From: Erysipelotrichaceae bacterium
Lineage (GTDB): Bacteria; Bacillota_I; Bacilli_A; Erysipelotrichales; Erysipelotrichaceae
DNA: 9,629 nucleotides
NCBI GenBank assembly: GCA_017512625.1
Contig: JAFWFB010000154.1
Location: forward strand, 1 to 9,629
Reading direction: 5' to 3'
The position numbers were made by a program, and so were the translations under genes. The notes beneath the pieces were generated by a model. That model was not told the DNA's origin and did no database searches. It saw only the letters and a program-made list of their open reading frames with translations. Positions 1 to 6,460 of this stretch are shown piece by piece. Each line of letters starts with the position of its first letter. The first letter of the stretch is position 1.

Positions 1-428
1 ACCATCGATGGCAGTTCGCCACCGGTCAGGATATAGTCACCGATCGAGATCAGTTCATCAGTCTTCTCCTCGATCCTGTAATCGATCCCTTCATAGTGTC
101 CCGCAATGATCACCAGTTCATCTTTTAAAGCGAGTTCTCTGGCTTTTTTTTGATCAAAGTTCTTGCCCTTGGCGCTGGTCAGAAGCACGTAGCCATTATC
201 GCCCTTATTGGCTTTTAAGGCCTTGTCTACGACATCCACGCGCATGAGCATTCCTGCACCGCCGCCATACGGCGTATCATCGACTCTTTTATGCGGGTCA
301 TCCGAATAATCACGGATATTGACGATCTTAAATTCCACCTTGTCTGCTTCGATGGCTCTTTTGATGATCGAATTGCTCAGAAAACCGGAATACATCTCCG
401 GAAATAAAGTCAGTATCGTTATCTTCAA
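1..428 (-). CDS. trmD: tRNA (guanine-37-N1)-methyltransferase TrmD, N-terminal 142 residues
   Basis: TrmD methylates N1 of G37 next to the anticodon using S-adenosylmethionine, which prevents +1 frameshifting; it is cytoplasmic and dimeric with a trefoil knot. Hand translation from a TTG codon at 428-426 gives MKITILTLFPEMYSGF, the usual TrmD start. It continues with the conserved DDTPYGGGAGM (about residues 50-60), AGHYEGID (about 108-115) and SIGDYILTGGELPSM running into the window edge. These are the cofactor and knot motifs of the family. The family is about 230-250 residues long, so the C-terminal part lies outside. The TTG start is supported by GAGGG at 439-435 with a 6-base spacer, and it overlaps the rimM stop codon (TTGA), implying translational coupling. 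It is the last gene visible of the rpsP-khpA-rimM-trmD operon; in Bacillus the next gene would be rplS. There is no in-frame ATG near the start. Confidence 0.96.
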   Translation of the reverse strand, partial: MKITILTLFPEMYSGFLSNSIIKRAIEADKVEFKIVNIRDYSDDPHKRVDDTPYGGGAGMLMRVDVVDKALKANKGDNGYVLLTSAKGKNFDQKKARELALKDELVIIAGHYEGIDYRIEEKTDELISIGDYILTGGELPSM

Positions 429-925
429 AACAATCCCTCGATCACGTTGATGATGATCCTGTTCTTTTCTTCATCAACTTCTTTTACAAATACATCGGTA
501 AATGGAACCAGTACTTCCTTATCATCCTTTTTGATGCGCATCAGGTTATACATCCTGGTCTGTTCCATGGCTATGACCTGGCCTAAATGGTTTCCCTGAT
601 CGTCATAGGCTTCCAGACCGATGATCTGACGGAAATAATAGCCATCATCAAGCGGCTTGATCTGATCCAAAGGATAGTAGAGCTCCTTGTTTTTGAAACC
701 TTCTACCAGATTGATGTCTTCCAGTCCCTTGAAGCTTACCAGACCATACCCCTTATGGATCCTTGATCTTACTACCTCAAGCGGTCTATATTCACCATCA
801 TCAAACAGATAGACGGTGTTTCCCAAAGCAAAGCGTTCCTTGAAGAAATCCGTTTCCAGATCGATCTTCAGATCGCCCTTGATGCCGTGGGTATTGATGA
901 TCTTTCCTAATCTTATGTATTCCAT
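425..925 (-). CDS. rimM: 16S rRNA processing protein RimM
   Basis: RimM is a ribosome maturation factor that binds S19 and helps assemble the 3' head domain of the 30S subunit. The 166-residue length is normal for the family (about 160-180). The N-terminal RimM barrel covers about residues 1-85, with the characteristic opening GKIINTHGIKGDLKI. A C-terminal PRC-barrel follows from about residue 92, with the typical ending LVPFTDVFVKEVD and NVIEGLF. The ATG start agrees with the family, but no Shine-Dalgarno sequence precedes it. Instead an extended -10 motif lies immediately upstream, so the start could be near-leaderless or served by read-through from khpA. Its stop codon TGA overlaps the TTG start of trmD by two bases. 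Confidence 0.96.
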   Translation of the reverse strand: MEYIRLGKIINTHGIKGDLKIDLETDFFKERFALGNTVYLFDDGEYRPLEVVRSRIHKGYGLVSFKGLEDINLVEGFKNKELYYPLDQIKPLDDGYYFRQIIGLEAYDDQGNHLGQVIAMEQTRMYNLMRIKKDDKEVLVPFTDVFVKEVDEEKNRIIINVIEGLF

Positions 926-934
926 AGCATTATT

Positions 935-943
935 ATAATAGCA
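935..943 (-). promoter_or_regulatory. Possible extended -10 promoter for rimM
   Basis: On the minus strand the sequence TGC TATTAT (943-935) matches the extended -10 form TGN-TATAAT at five of six hexamer positions. It overlaps a perfect TATAAT at 937-932. No convincing -35 box is present 16-18 bases upstream, where the khpA hairpin sits. A start 6-8 bases downstream would fall at about 925-929, on or just before the rimM ATG at 925, so the transcript would have almost no leader. This fits the absence of a ribosome binding site, but AT-rich sequence makes such matches easy to find by chance. Confidence 0.4.
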
Positions 944-967
944 AAATAGGATGCTTGTGGCATCCTA
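943..967 (-). terminator. Hairpin at the end of khpA, possible weak terminator or attenuator
   Basis: An 8-bp perfect stem (TAGGATGC at 967-960 pairing with GCATCCTA at 954-947) encloses a 5-base loop CACAA. A short run of four T residues follows at 946-943. The khpA stop codon TAG (967-965) is the first part of the stem. The U-tract is short, so partial termination or 3'-end processing between khpA and rimM is more likely than complete termination. Confidence 0.55.
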
Positions 968-1213
968 TAGTGATTCAAATTTAACAGTGATTTTCTTATC
1001 TTGAGACTTCGATGCGACCTTGAGCATCTCTCTGATGGCCGAAGCCATATTGCCCTGTCTGCCGATCAGACGACCGATGTCATCACTTGGCGCATAGACA
1101 TACAGAAGGATCTCGTTCTCATCGAGAGAGTCCATTTGCTTGACCGTTACATTGTCCTTGTCCTGGCACATCGGCTTGACAAGGTTAAGTAAGACGTTGG
1201 CGTAGTCGATCAT
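965..1213 (-). CDS. khpA: KH-domain RNA-binding protein KhpA (YlqC family)
   Basis: This is a small single-KH-domain RNA-binding protein of 82 residues; family members are about 75-82 long. The KH signature GRLIGRQGNMASAIREML, with GXXG loop GRQG at residues 51-54, is clear and is the site that grips single-stranded RNA. In streptococci KhpA pairs with KhpB (EloR/Jag) and affects cell elongation and small-RNA biology; whether that holds here is not shown. It sits directly behind rpsP, the standard position in Bacillota. Its ATG shares one base with the rpsP stop codon (TAATG), so translation is probably coupled; no strong ribosome binding site of its own is seen. The coding end forms part of a hairpin (967-947). 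Confidence 0.95.
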   Translation of the reverse strand: MIDYANVLLNLVKPMCQDKDNVTVKQMDSLDENEILLYVYAPSDDIGRLIGRQGNMASAIREMLKVASKSQDKKITVKFESL

Positions 1214-1482
1214 TATTTAGCTTTCTTGCTTTCAGCAAACTTGGTCATAACGCCTGCTTTAGATAAGATGTTTCTGACTGTATCTGAAGGTTTAGCACCC
1301 TGTCCCAACCAGTAAAGAGTTCTCTCTTCGTTGAAATTGACGATTGCTGGATCCTTAGTAGGGATGTAGTTACCTAATACTTCGATATCTCTGCCATCTC
1401 TTCTGGTGCGGGAGTCAGCAACAACAATTCTGTAAGTCGGGGCTTTCTTGGCGCCCATTCTCATTAATCTGATTTTTACCAT
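1213..1482 (-). CDS. rpsP: 30S ribosomal protein S16
   Basis: S16 binds 16S rRNA early in 30S assembly and stabilises its 5' domain. The 89-residue protein opens with [20 protein letters not shown], followed by [19 protein letters not shown] and a basic tail, all diagnostic of S16 and of normal length (about 80-95). The ATG at 1482 is preceded by AGGAG at 1497-1493 with a 10-base spacer. It is the first gene of the rpsP-khpA-rimM-trmD operon and has a near-consensus promoter 19 bases and more upstream of the start. The 5' untranslated leader would be about 20 bases, leaving no room for a regulatory structure. Confidence 0.98.
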   Translation of the reverse strand: MVKIRLMRMGAKKAPTYRIVVADSRTRRDGRDIEVLGNYIPTKDPAIVNFNEERTLYWLGQGAKPSDTVRNILSKAGVMTKFAESKKAK

Positions 1483-1507
1483 AATTCTTTTTCTCCTGAC
1501 GAAGAGT

Positions 1508-1536
1508 ATTCTATCCCATCAAATAAAAGGTGTCAA
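1508..1536 (-). promoter_or_regulatory. Sigma-A promoter of the rpsP operon
   Basis: On the minus strand TTGACA (1536-1531), a 17-base spacer and TAGAAT (1513-1508) form a nearly perfect housekeeping promoter, predicting transcription from about 1501. The -35 box lies inside the 3' arm of the terminator of the preceding nucleoside hydrolase gene. Nothing else upstream of rpsP looks like a promoter. Confidence 0.85.
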
Positions 1537-1553
1537 GTATTTTTACTTGACAC
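1522..1553 (-). terminator. Intrinsic terminator of the leuS-scpA-scpB-nucleoside hydrolase operon
   Basis: A perfect 10-bp stem is formed by GTGTCAAGTA (1553-1544) and TACTTGACAC (1539-1530) with an AAAA loop. It is followed on the minus strand by CC and the T-rich CTTTTATTT stretch. The last codons of the nucleoside hydrolase and its TGA stop (1535-1533) lie within the hairpin. The 3' arm also contains the -35 box TTGACA for rpsP. The T-tract is interrupted by two C residues after the stem, so efficiency is uncertain. Confidence 0.7.
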
Positions 1554-2438
1554 TAATTTATTTATTGCATCCTGCCATAGTGACTGGTATTCACCGTTAC
1601 TAAGACACTTCTCGATCAGATAGACCGGGGAGTCAGGATCATCACACATGATGGTCTGCCCACGGTATTCATCATCCTCTACCTTGACATCGATCTTTAC
1701 CGGTTTAAACTCGAACAATTCCGGATAAAGATGGGCCATGACGGCTGTAAGATCGAACAGCGGGAATCCCCTTTGTCCATGCTCAATGCTATAGCGGGAG
1801 AAGTATTCGATGATCAGATAGATGCATTCATTAAGCTTATCCGGCTTATGAAACTGCTCCATGGCAACAAATGGCGTAGCCAGATCAAGACAGATCGAAA
1901 AATCAGCGATATAAGTCTTGATACCGGATTCCATCACGATCTTGGCAGCGTGTGGATCGGCGTAGATGTTGAATTCGTGATAGCTGCTATCCCGGCTGCC
2001 GCCCATAAGATAGATGGCTTCGATATTGCTGATGTTATATCCGTTTAAGATGATATTGGCGATATTGGTCAAAGGTCCAAGGGCAAAGATCACGACTTTT
2101 TCCTTATCTAAGATCTGCTTATAGAACTGATCGGCCGATTCCTTGGCATAGACCGGCTGCTTAGGCTCGAAGATGGGACCTTCCAGACCATTATAGCCAT
2201 GGGCATCCTGCGGGATGGCCAGGTATTTTAAAGCCTTATCGGCTCCCACATGGATCGGTATCCTGATATCGAAAAGACTAAGGACATTGAAGATGTTTTC
2301 CGATACCCTTTCTACCAGATTGTTGCCTGCAACTGTACAGATCCCCGCAACATCCAGTCCCTTGGCGGCTGCGGTAATGATCGCCATGACGTCGTCATGT
2401 CCGGGATCACAGTCGATGATATAATGTGTCTTATTCAT
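1533..2438 (-). CDS. Inosine/uridine-preferring nucleoside hydrolase family protein
   Basis: Nucleoside hydrolases cleave the N-glycosidic bond of ribonucleosides to free base plus ribose. The calcium-binding signature DCDPGHDD is at residues 9-16 (key D9, D11, D15, D16). It is followed by the family motifs VAGNN, HVGADKAL, HGYNGLEG (usually HGxDGLG), ALGPLTNIA, MGGS, EFNIYADPHAA and a late FDLTAV that supplies the last metal-binding Asp. The substrate cannot be told from sequence; note Asn in HGYNGL where Asp is usual. I chose the ATG at 2438 (301 residues) because GAAGAGG lies 6 bases upstream and it overlaps the scpB stop by 8 bases. A GTG at 2453 would add five residues (MKRLY) but lacks such a site. 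It is the last gene of the leuS operon, so leucine-responsive readthrough would reach it. Cytoplasmic; no signal peptide. Confidence 0.92.
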   Translation of the reverse strand: MNKTHYIIDCDPGHDDVMAIITAAAKGLDVAGICTVAGNNLVERVSENIFNVLSLFDIRIPIHVGADKALKYLAIPQDAHGYNGLEGPIFEPKQPVYAKESADQFYKQILDKEKVVIFALGPLTNIANIILNGYNISNIEAIYLMGGSRDSSYHEFNIYADPHAAKIVMESGIKTYIADFSICLDLATPFVAMEQFHKPDKLNECIYLIIEYFSRYSIEHGQRGFPLFDLTAVMAHLYPELFEFKPVKIDVKVEDDEYRGQTIMCDDPDSPVYLIEKCLSNGEYQSLWQDAINKLVSSKNT

Positions 2439-2988
2439 ATAAAGCCTCTTCACTGCTATCCTGTTTGAAGTCCGGAAGATCAGGCAGTTCCTTTAGATCG
2501 TTCAGCTTGAAACAATCCATGAAATAGTCAGTAACTTCATAAAGGATCGGTTTGCCCGGTGCATCGCTGCGTCCCACGTCCTTGATCAGGTTGCGGTTAA
2601 GCAGTTTCCTTAACATGACATCACAGCTCACACCTCTGATCTCCTCGATCTCGATGCGGGTGATCGGCTGCTTGTAGGCGATGATCGCCAGAGTCTCCAG
2701 CACACTTTGGGAGAGATTGACCCGGTTGATCTCGTTAAACAGCTTGGAAGCGTATTGATAGATCGCCGGTTTGGTAACGAATTTATAGCTGTTTCCGTAA
2801 GAAACCAGTTCGATACCAAAAAGATCGGATGCGTATTTATTGCGGATATTCAAAAGGATGGCTTCACAGTCCTCGTTAGAACGCTCGATGACCGAAGCAA
2901 GCTGTTCCAGTTTAAGACCTTCATCACCAACTACATAAAGCAGCCCTTCAACGATCGCTTCAATATTCAGCTCATTTGCTTTATCCAT
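2431..2988 (-). CDS. scpB: Segregation and condensation protein B
   Basis: ScpB is the winged-helix (kite) subunit that dimerises and clamps the kleisin ScpA in the bacterial SMC condensin, needed for chromosome compaction and origin segregation. The 185-residue protein shows the family opening IEAIVEGLLYVVGDEGLKLEQL, two winged-helix units, the highly conserved SVLETLAIIAYKQPITRIEIEEIRGV (about residues 94-119) and RNLIKDVGRSDAPGKPILYEVTDYF. The length fits the family (about 180-200). The ATG at 2988 overlaps the scpA stop by 8 bases (ATGGATAA) and GAGG ends 8 bases upstream, inside scpA. The acidic C-terminal tail overlaps the start of the nucleoside hydrolase gene. scpA and scpB stay adjacent, as is usual in Bacillota. 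Confidence 0.97.
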   Translation of the reverse strand: MDKANELNIEAIVEGLLYVVGDEGLKLEQLASVIERSNEDCEAILLNIRNKYASDLFGIELVSYGNSYKFVTKPAIYQYASKLFNEINRVNLSQSVLETLAIIAYKQPITRIEIEEIRGVSCDVMLRKLLNRNLIKDVGRSDAPGKPILYEVTDYFMDCFKLNDLKELPDLPDFKQDSSEEALYE

Positions 2989-3709
2989 TAAGAATACCTC
3001 TTCTCATATAAATAGTATCATTTTTCCCGACCTTGAAACTTAGCACATGCTGACGAGCCAGGTCCAGTACAGCCAGGAAAGTAACGATAACATCATAAAC
3101 GGAACGACAGTCATCCAGAAGATTGTCAAAGGTAAAGATATCAGGCAGATCGATCAGGCGGGAGCGGATGACCAGTTTCCTTTCCTCGGTACTGATCTCC
3201 TTTTCGGCGATCCTGACCGGTAAAGGCCGGTTTAATTCCAGCTTTCTCAATACCCTGCTCATTGCCTTAAACAGATCGTTGGCACTGGCATCGATATATT
3301 CCCCGTTTTCATCGTCTCCGATAGCATCCAGCTCCAAAGGCTTGGAAAGCTGGTCGTTGCGCGCTTCCAAAGACTGTTGAAGCAGTTGCGATGCATCCTT
3401 GTAACGCTGGTATTCCAAAAGCCTTCTGACCAGACGCTCCTTGGGATCCTCTTCATAGTCATCATCGATGCTCGCATCATTTTTTGGAAGCAGCTTGCGT
3501 GATTTATACTCTACCAAGGTAGCCAGTTCCACCAGGTATTCGCTTTCCACTTCCAGCTGAAGATCCTCAAGCTTTTCCAGATAGGCCAAATATTGATCGC
3601 ACAATACTTCCATATCCAGATCAAAGATATCCAGTTTCTGTTCCCTGATCAGATGAAGCATCAGATCGAGCGGTCCATCGAAGATCTGTAGTTCAGCAGT
3701 AAAACTCAT
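2981..3709 (-). CDS. scpA: Segregation and condensation protein A (kleisin)
   Basis: ScpA is the kleisin that bridges the SMC heads and recruits ScpB, closing the condensin ring. The 242-residue length is typical. The N-terminal SMC-neck-binding region is canonical, with FDGPLDLMLHLIREQKLDIFDLDM, then YLVELATLVEYKSRKLLP (about residues 59-76). A charged, variable middle with DDDYEEDPKE follows, and then the C-terminal winged helix that binds the other SMC head (FLAVLDLARQHVLSF). The ATG at 3709 lies two bases after the leuS stop codon, with no good ribosome binding site in between. Expression therefore probably depends on ribosomes terminating on leuS, which makes the leuS frameshift relevant for ScpA dosage. 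Confidence 0.97.
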   Translation of the reverse strand: MSFTAELQIFDGPLDLMLHLIREQKLDIFDLDMEVLCDQYLAYLEKLEDLQLEVESEYLVELATLVEYKSRKLLPKNDASIDDDYEEDPKERLVRRLLEYQRYKDASQLLQQSLEARNDQLSKPLELDAIGDDENGEYIDASANDLFKAMSRVLRKLELNRPLPVRIAEKEISTEERKLVIRSRLIDLPDIFTFDNLLDDCRSVYDVIVTFLAVLDLARQHVLSFKVGKNDTIYMRRGILNG

Positions 3710-3711
3710 GA

Positions 3712-4920
3712 TTAAATGACGATATTGACCATCTTGGATCTGATAACGATCACTTTCTTGATGGTCTTTCCTTCCGTAAACTTGATGACATTCTCTTGTG
3801 CTAAAGCCAGTTTCTCCAGCTCTTCATCGCTTAAGCCGGTACGCTCATTAAACTTGGCTCTAAGCTTACCATTGACCTGAACGACATATTCCATGGTAGC
3901 CAGTACCAGTTTAGACTCATCGTATGTAGGCCAAGGCTGATAATCGGCCAGCTCGCCGGTAAGCTTGTAGTACATCTCTTCGCTGATATGCGGGGCAAAG
4001 CAGGAGAGCATCTTGACGAAGTTTTGGATATATGGTCTGTATACTTTCTCGACCCGGTAACAATCGTTGATGAAGATCATCATCTGAGAGATGCAGGTAT
4101 TCATGTTGAGGGAGTCGATGTCGCTGGTGACTTTCTTGACCAGGAAGTTATAGGAGTAATCGAGCTGATGATCGTTTTCATCAGTAAGCTTGTCGCTTTC
4201 GATGACTAAACGGTAAACACGGTCCAGCCATTTTCTGATTCCGGCCAGATCCTTGGTCTGCCAAGGCTTGGTTGCTTCCAAAGGTCCCATGAACATTTCA
4301 TAGACTCTCAAGGTATCAGCACCGAATTCCTTGCAGATATCATCAGGATTGACGACATTTCCCTTGGACTTTGACATCTTTTCGCCGTTTTCACCCAGGA
4401 TCATGCCCTGATGGAACAGACGCTTGAACGGTTCCTTGACGGAGAGATAGCCCTTATCGTAGAGATAATTGTTCCACATACGGGAATAAAGCAGGTGTCC
4501 GGTCGCATGTTCTGGTCCACCGACATATAAGTCAACAGGCATCCAATGGTCAGCCAGTTCCTTATTACAGAACTCCTTGTCGTTTTCATTGTCGATATAG
4601 CGTAAGAAATACCAGGAAGATCCGGCGGATCCAGGCATGGTATTGACCTCACGGTGTCCCTTATGGCCCTTGTATTCGACATTGACCCAGTCGGTTGCCT
4701 TATTAAGTGGCGCACTGCCATCCTTGTTAGGAGAATAGTCTTCCAGTTCCGGAAGAACGACAGGCAGATCCTCTAAGGCAACATAGACAGATTCATCATT
4801 GTCCAGATGGATGATAGGAATCGGTTCTCCCCAGTAACGCTGACGGGAGAAGATCCATTCTCTGATCCGGTAATTGACTTTGCTTTCACCAAGACCGCGC
4901 TCCTTAAGCAAGGATATCAT
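3712..4920 (-). CDS. leuS: Leucyl-tRNA synthetase, C-terminal half (same gene, after a frameshift)
   Basis: This frame holds the second half of LeuRS, 402 residues from the first ATG. It contains the family linker [20 protein letters not shown] (about residues 11-30), the leucine-specific domain region, the second half of the Rossmann catalytic domain with [13 protein letters not shown] (about 138-149), the KMSKS loop (181-185), the anticodon-binding helical domain, and the C-terminal tRNA-contacting domain with [12 protein letters not shown]. The ATG at 4920 is probably not a real start. Reading further upstream in this frame gives KEDSINA, which is needed to join smoothly to the N-terminal half, before a stop codon at 4945-4943. 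No Shine-Dalgarno site is well placed for 4920. With one base restored near 4940-4943 the two halves make one 796-residue protein, the normal LeuRS size. It charges tRNA-Leu with leucine in the cytoplasm. Confidence 0.9.
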   Translation of the reverse strand: MISLLKERGLGESKVNYRIREWIFSRQRYWGEPIPIIHLDNDESVYVALEDLPVVLPELEDYSPNKDGSAPLNKATDWVNVEYKGHKGHREVNTMPGSAGSSWYFLRYIDNENDKEFCNKELADHWMPVDLYVGGPEHATGHLLYSRMWNNYLYDKGYLSVKEPFKRLFHQGMILGENGEKMSKSKGNVVNPDDICKEFGADTLRVYEMFMGPLEATKPWQTKDLAGIRKWLDRVYRLVIESDKLTDENDHQLDYSYNFLVKKVTSDIDSLNMNTCISQMMIFINDCYRVEKVYRPYIQNFVKMLSCFAPHISEEMYYKLTGELADYQPWPTYDESKLVLATMEYVVQVNGKLRAKFNERTGLSDEELEKLALAQENVIKFTEGKTIKKVIVIRSKMVNIVI

Positions 4921-4943
4921 CGCATTGATCGAATCTTCCTTTT
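4917..4943 (-). other. leuS: Frameshift in leuS at a four-base A run
   Basis: On the minus strand the N-terminal frame reads GGT CTT AAA AGG AAG and then stops at TGA 4919-4917. Repeating one A (CTT AAA AAG GAA GAT) restores [21 protein letters not shown], as expected for LeuRS. The span 6101-3712 is 2390 bases, exactly one short of 797 codons. The shift must lie between 4945 and 4917; the A run at 4943-4940 is the simplest place. A missed base in sequencing, a real loss-of-function indel, or -1 slippage are the alternatives. LeuRS is essential and both halves are well conserved, so a sequencing or assembly error is the most likely explanation. Confidence 0.88.
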
Positions 4944-6101
4944 AAGACCATCAAGGAATCCGGAATTGATATGGATTCCATCGCCTACATACGCTTCCTT
5001 GCTGATATCGCCGCCCTCAAGGACCTGAATGATGTCGATACCGAACTTCTTGGCGAATTCATAGTCACGCTGATCGTGAGCCGTAACGGCCATGATCGCA
5101 CCGGTACCATAGGTAGCCAGGACATAGTCACTGATATAGATAGGGATCTTTTTATCATTGACCGGGTTGATCGCATAAGCGCCGATAAAGACACCGGTCT
5201 TTTCCTTGTTGAGTTCAGTCCTTTCCAGTTCGGACTTTCCGGCACAGGTCTTGATATAATCTTTTACTTCTTCCATCTTGTCAGAAGAGGTGATATCCAA
5301 GACCAGCTCGTGTTCCGGCGAAAGGACACAATAGGTAGCTCCGAACAAGGTATCCGGACGGGTAGTGAATACTTCAAACTGCTTATCGCTGTCAGCGACT
5401 TTGAAGAACACTGAAGCACCATATGATTTACCGATCCAGTTGCGTTGCATCTCTTTGGTGCTCTCCGGCCAGTCGATCTCGTCCAGTCCTTCAAGTAGTC
5501 TGTCAGCATACTTGACGATATCGATGACCCACTGCTTCATGTTCTTACGGACGACCGGATAACCGCCACGGGCGCTGACGCCGTTTTCGATCTCATCATT
5601 GGCCAAAACGGTTCCCAGTTCCTCACACCAGTTTACCGGTACATCGATATATCTGGCTAAACCATCCTGATAAAGCTGGGTAAAGATCCATTGGGTCCAC
5701 TTATAGTATTTCGGATCACAGGTCGATACCTGCTTGGACCAATCGATCGATAAGCCAAGCATCTTTAACTGACGGGTAAAGTTAGCGATATTGGAAAGGG
5801 TAAAACCTTCCGGATGGTTTCCGGTATTGATAGCATATTGCTCAGCAGGCAGACCGAAGGAGTCAAATCCCATCGGGTGAAGGACGTTGTATCCTTCCAT
5901 TCTCTTCTTTCTTGAAACGATGTCGGTTGCGGTATAACCTTCAGGATGACCGACATGAAGTCCGTTTCCGCTTGGATAAGGGAACATATCCAAGGTGTAA
6001 TACTTAGGCTTGCTAAAGTCTTTGGTGTCGCAGAAATAGGTCTGATTCTTGTCCCAGTATTCCTGCCATTTCTTTTCGATTTCCAGATGATTGAATCCCA
6101 T
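4917..6101 (-). CDS. leuS: Leucyl-tRNA synthetase, N-terminal half (frame ends at a frameshift)
   Basis: The 394-residue frame carries the class I HIGH signature as HVGH (residues 49-52, within [15 protein letters not shown]), the ATD and [14 protein letters not shown] blocks, [17 protein letters not shown], and the CP1 editing domain that hydrolyses mischarged tRNA-Leu. The editing domain shows [13 protein letters not shown] (from residue 246) and AHDQRD (341-346, with the editing Asp 346 equivalent to E. coli D345). The usual Pro before AHDQRD is Thr here (AVTAHDQRD). The last residues after GFLDGLK are out-of-frame sequence. The ATG at 6101 has AAGGAG upstream with a 5-base spacer. Transcription is controlled by the T-box leader just upstream. 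Alone this half lacks KMSKS and the anticodon-binding domain and could not charge tRNA. Confidence 0.93.
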   Translation of the reverse strand: MGFNHLEIEKKWQEYWDKNQTYFCDTKDFSKPKYYTLDMFPYPSGNGLHVGHPEGYTATDIVSRKKRMEGYNVLHPMGFDSFGLPAEQYAINTGNHPEGFTLSNIANFTRQLKMLGLSIDWSKQVSTCDPKYYKWTQWIFTQLYQDGLARYIDVPVNWCEELGTVLANDEIENGVSARGGYPVVRKNMKQWVIDIVKYADRLLEGLDEIDWPESTKEMQRNWIGKSYGASVFFKVADSDKQFEVFTTRPDTLFGATYCVLSPEHELVLDITSSDKMEEVKDYIKTCAGKSELERTELNKEKTGVFIGAYAINPVNDKKIPIYISDYVLATYGTGAIMAVTAHDQRDYEFAKKFGIDIIQVLEGGDISKEAYVGDGIHINSGFLDGLKRKIRSMR

Positions 6102-6116
6102 AAATACTCCTTATAA

Positions 6117-6143
6117 ATAAAAGAAAACATCCTCTAAGGACGT
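6117..6143 (-). terminator. T-box-controlled terminator upstream of leuS
   Basis: ACGTCCT (6143-6137) pairs with AGGATGT (6133-6127) around a 3-base loop, with one G-U pair, followed by TTTTCTTTT. The 5' arm segment CCTTAG (6139-6134) can instead pair with CTAAGG (6167-6162) of the T-box to form the antiterminator. The two structures are mutually exclusive, which is the expected switch. Confidence 0.85.
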
Positions 6144-6317
6144 CATATTAACGCGGTACCACCTTAGTTCACACAAAAGTGTGCTCTTAATTATGCTGTT
6201 TACGCCAGCAACGGAAACCCTTTTTATGAAGACGAGTTCGCCCCTAAAGACATGATCCTTTTCAGCAGTCGGAATCTCTCTTTGATGCTTATCCGGGTTA
6301 CTACTTCTTCAAGCTTC
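6117..6317 (-). promoter_or_regulatory. Leucine T-box riboswitch leader of leuS
   Basis: T-box leaders sense uncharged tRNA and allow readthrough when it accumulates. The T-box sequence AAGGTGGTACCGCG is at 6165-6152. Its TGGT bulge pairs with the acceptor ACCA, matching the A discriminator of tRNA-Leu. The base of stem I is formed by TGAAGA near the 5' end and TCTTCA near 6228. Between them lie the specifier-loop signature AGTA on the 5' side and GAA followed by CTC then G on the 3' side (GAA 6239-6237, CTC 6236-6234). CTC is a leucine codon, read by tRNA-Leu(GAG). Two small hairpins (GCTG/CAGC and CACAC/GTGTG) follow before the T-box, as stem II/III-type elements. Specifier, gene identity and discriminator agree, so the assignment is firm. 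The leader occupies most of the 359-base gene-free stretch 6102-6460. Confidence 0.95.
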
Positions 6318-6323
6318 TTCCTT

Positions 6324-6352
6324 ATTATATTGAAAAGAAAGCTTTAATTCAA
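6324..6352 (-). promoter_or_regulatory. Sigma-A promoter of the leuS operon
   Basis: TTGAAT (6352-6347), a 17-base spacer and a perfect TATAAT (6329-6324) on the minus strand place the transcription start near 6317, about 10 bases before stem I of the T-box leader. This is where the start should be for a complete leader. Confidence 0.87.
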
Positions 6353-6423
6353 TAAATGAATCAAGATGTTACGTCAATGCAAACTGTTACGCTTTATAAG
6401 AGATCTTTATCGGTAAAAGGCAT

Positions 6424-6453
6424 TATAAAAGCAGCGCATCGATACGCTGCTTT
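6424..6453 (-). terminator. Intrinsic terminator of the HAD phosphatase gene
   Basis: A 9-bp stem AAAGCAGCG / CGCTGCTTT (6453-6445 and 6436-6428 on the minus strand) with an 8-base loop is followed by TTATAATG. It lies 8 bases after the stop codon. The arms are A/T-flanked on both sides, so it could also work on the plus strand, although no gene there needs it. It separates the HAD gene from the leuS promoter. Confidence 0.85.
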
Positions 6454-6460
6454 ATTGTTA

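Noticed and set aside
1544..1575. TTGACA on the plus strand at 1547-1552 as a divergent promoter
   Set aside because: It is the mirror of the terminator stem. No acceptable -10 box lies 16-18 bases downstream and no plus-strand gene follows.
4917..4943. Programmed -1 frameshifting in leuS
   Set aside because: The site T CTT AAA is not a tandem slippery heptamer, only four A residues are available, and I see no upstream Shine-Dalgarno or clear downstream stem at the right distance. Not excluded, but weaker than a sequencing error or mutation.
4971..5414. A 147-codon open frame on the plus strand inside leuS
   Set aside because: It is antisense to highly conserved LeuRS codons, has no recognisable domain, and similar plus-strand frames appear across every gene here because of codon bias. 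Treated as a shadow.
3712..6101. A natural two-subunit LeuRS as in Aquifex
   Set aside because: The break here is earlier than the Aquifex split, it falls inside a linker whose missing residues are encoded in the other frame, and the second frame lacks a placed ribosome binding site.
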